Below, in pieces: positions 62,791 through 64,000 of a stretch of DNA of 64,000 nucleotides. This DNA comes from Paenibacillus tundrae (GTDB lineage: Bacteria > Bacillota > Bacilli > Paenibacillales > Paenibacillaceae): positions 1,550,001 through 1,614,000 of the forward strand of contig NZ_CP145605.1 in NCBI RefSeq assembly GCF_036884255.1, read 5' to 3'. The notes under the pieces were generated by a model. It was not told where the DNA came from. It did not search any database and saw only the letters and a list, made by a program, of their open reading frames with translations. Numbering within the stretch: position 1 is the stretch's first letter; each line of letters opens with the position of its first letter. Both the position numbers and the translations under genes were made by a program.

Positions 62791-63319
62791 CGTACTTTAA
62801 GTGTTTTCTGTATTGTTTAATGGTATTCAAAATCCACTCTAGCGTTTGTTCCGCATTGCTATCCTGCCCAACGATTGAGGCGAAGGAGAAGTTGGAATGA
62901 ATTAGTTTGTTTCTTGCTTTGAATACCTTGGTTAGTTCGTCATCGTCATTCTCTGCCCCGGGTTTCACAGCAATGTGTTGGCTTCTTAATTCTGCTTGAA
63001 GAATCTCGATATTTGATAAAGAGCGGTATGCAGGAGTTTTCATAAGTTGAACCGAATTGAATGTTTTTTGATAGGTTTGTTCATAGAGGCGAAGTAACCA
63101 TTGTTCAATGATGGAGCATAGTTCAATCGTCCATGAAGCATACTTTCGATCCTTACGATCATAAGTCAATCGATGGATCTCTTCCTCGTCCCATAGGTCA
63201 TGTTTCTTAAGCTGGCTTGAAATTCCCTTTTGCTGGAGCTGTTCATACTCCTGTTCAATCCATTTGATCTCATGCTTAGCTTCTTTTTTCAGTTTTTTGA
63301 AGTCTTGTTTGGTTAGCAT
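62783..63319 (-). CDS. HEPN-like protein of unknown function
   Basis: 178 residues, mostly helical, no family recognised with confidence. RNKLIH at 136-141 is an Rx4H motif of the kind that marks HEPN ribonucleases, placed at the end of a helix and preceded by KVFKA. The N-terminus is a charged coiled-coil-like helix (FKKLKKEAKHEIKWIEQEYE). A second helix pair WTIELCSIIEQWLLRLYEQTY fits the HEPN helical bundle. The stop codon and last two residues lie in the right arm of repeat copy 3, so the original C-terminus may have been changed. ATG follows GGGAGGC. No antitoxin-like gene is adjacent. Confidence 0.6.
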   Translation of the reverse strand: MLTKQDFKKLKKEAKHEIKWIEQEYEQLQQKGISSQLKKHDLWDEEEIHRLTYDRKDRKYASWTIELCSIIEQWLLRLYEQTYQKTFNSVQLMKTPAYRSLSNIEILQAELRSQHIAVKPGAENDDDELTKVFKARNKLIHSNFSFASIVGQDSNAEQTLEWILNTIKQYRKHLKYVF

Positions 63320-63453
63320 AAGTCATAGCCTCCCTATAGGATCAGATGTGAATAAATTCTATTATCTCACATTGTCTTCTTTGGCTCAAAAAGTCAATCC
63401 GTACTCATTTAAGTCCATACTCATTCAAGCCGCAGTTTAAGAAGGGAAGTGTT

Positions 63454-64000
63454 ATGATGTCCAACATAATCTCCAATACCATATCCACGCCAGTGACCGA
63501 TTCAACGTCCAAAACAATGCTCAATCCCAATGCCGATCATAGGAAGAATCCAATCGCGATTGTAACGGGAGCGAACTCCGGCATGGGGCTGGCGACCACG
63601 ATAGAGCTTGCGCGAAAAGGTTATCATGTGATCATGGCATGTCGCAGTGAGCAGCGTGGACAGGCGGCGCTTCAGGAAGCACTCCGTCAGTCAGGCTCCG
63701 CTACCATTGAACTGATGCTGTGTGATCTCGGTTCATTGGACAGCATTCGTCAATTTGCCCATTCGTTTAATGAACGCTATGACACGCTGGATGTGTTAAT
63801 GAATAATGCCGGCGTAGTGATGGTGAAGCGCAAGGAGACCTCAGATGGGTTTGAGCAGAGCATAGGGATTAACCATTTGGGTCATTTCCTATTGACACTT
63901 CTGCTGATCCCGCCTTTGCGGCGTGCGCAGCAGGGACGGATTGTAAATGTATCATCCGGTGCATACAAAGCAGGCAAGATTCACTTTGAAGACCCACATT
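63454..64000 (+). CDS. Short-chain dehydrogenase/reductase, N-terminal part (partial)
   Basis: 182 residues are visible before the right edge. A polar 30-residue leader precedes the NAD(P)-binding motif TGANSGMGL, and MACRSEQRG, CDLGSLDSI, NNAG and IGINHLGHFLLT follow as in retinol dehydrogenase-like SDRs. RIVNVSSGAYKAGK includes the catalytic Ser; the YxxxK pair lies beyond the window. Substrate unknown. GAAGGGAAG precedes ATG 63454, with a second ATG directly after. No ORF-length conclusion can be drawn, since the gene is cut. Confidence 0.85.
   Translation, partial: MMSNIISNTISTPVTDSTSKTMLNPNADHRKNPIAIVTGANSGMGLATTIELARKGYHVIMACRSEQRGQAALQEALRQSGSATIELMLCDLGSLDSIRQFAHSFNERYDTLDVLMNNAGVVMVKRKETSDGFEQSIGINHLGHFLLTLLLIPPLRRAQQGRIVNVSSGAYKAGKIHFEDPH

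Noticed and set aside
1..64000. CRISPR array, prophage, tRNA or rRNA genes
   Set aside because: No regularly spaced repeats, phage structural genes, integrase, tRNA cloverleaf or rRNA sequence was recognised.

Overview
The window looks like chromosomal DNA of a low-to-mid GC Gram-positive spore-former, most likely Paenibacillus. This rests on the mix of genes (DUF2621/YneK-like and YqhR-like proteins, DUF6382-FHA protein, Tad locus of the Firmicute type), strong AGGAGG-type ribosome binding sites, frequent TTG/GTG starts and U-tailed terminators. No rRNA, tRNA, prophage, transposase or CRISPR array was seen. Most of it is ordinary core genome in short operons.

Layout. 1-3.6 kb: end of an Ohr peroxide-resistance gene, small zinc-ribbon and Cys-rich proteins, a DCC-family protein, a lipoprotein and a VOC protein. 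3.7-14.7 kb: a ten-gene Tad/Flp-type secretion or pilus operon (TadZ/CpaE-like, TadA/CpaF ATPase, TadB, TadC, Flp1-like pilin, TadE/TadG-like pseudopilins, prepilin peptidase, FHA protein). 14.7-25.7 kb: housekeeping genes, including endonuclease IV with an unusual C-terminal extension, purU, transketolase, ppnP, glucose-6-phosphate isomerase, YigZ, a TetR regulator and YjbQ. 26-29.9 kb: sulfate ABC importer cysT-cysW-cysA-sbp. 30-33 kb: hypothetical protein, metallo-hydrolase, and an ECF-type sigma factor paired with a ClpP paralogue. 33.4-38.4 kb: GntR/YtrA regulator with ABC transporter, and a divergent MocR/EamA pair. 38.6-42.1 kb: nitrilase-family hydrolase, DUF3139-like protein, HAD phosphatase, lipoate ligase.

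42.3-53.7 kb is the main metabolic block: cobamide salvage, remodelling and nucleotide-loop assembly. cobD-cbiZ-cbiB-cobC come first. A cobalamin riboswitch with its own terminator then leads btuF-btuC-btuD-cobT-cobU-cobS-cobQ. Together these take up corrinoids, cleave off foreign lower loops (CbiZ), make the aminopropanol-phosphate arm (CobD, CbiB), activate it (CobU) and attach a new base (CobT, CobS, CobC). No corrin-ring synthesis genes are present here. 53.9-64 kb: chemoreceptor, cystine transporter, a queuosine-precursor transporter under a preQ1-I riboswitch, an Xaa-Pro peptidase, a PQQ-type sugar dehydrogenase lipoprotein, a metallo-hydrolase, a HEPN-like protein and the start of a short-chain dehydrogenase.

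The most interesting non-coding signal is a 170-205 bp dispersed element found three times (1795-1998, 21562-21731, 62586-62790). Its terminal arms and two internal helices keep pairing while their sequence changes, loops vary more than stems, and each copy touches or nearly touches a stop codon. Other points worth checking are unusual start codons (CTG behind an eight-G tract, ATT behind a GntR operator), a terminator in the leader of the Tad operon, and the sigma factor-ClpP pair.
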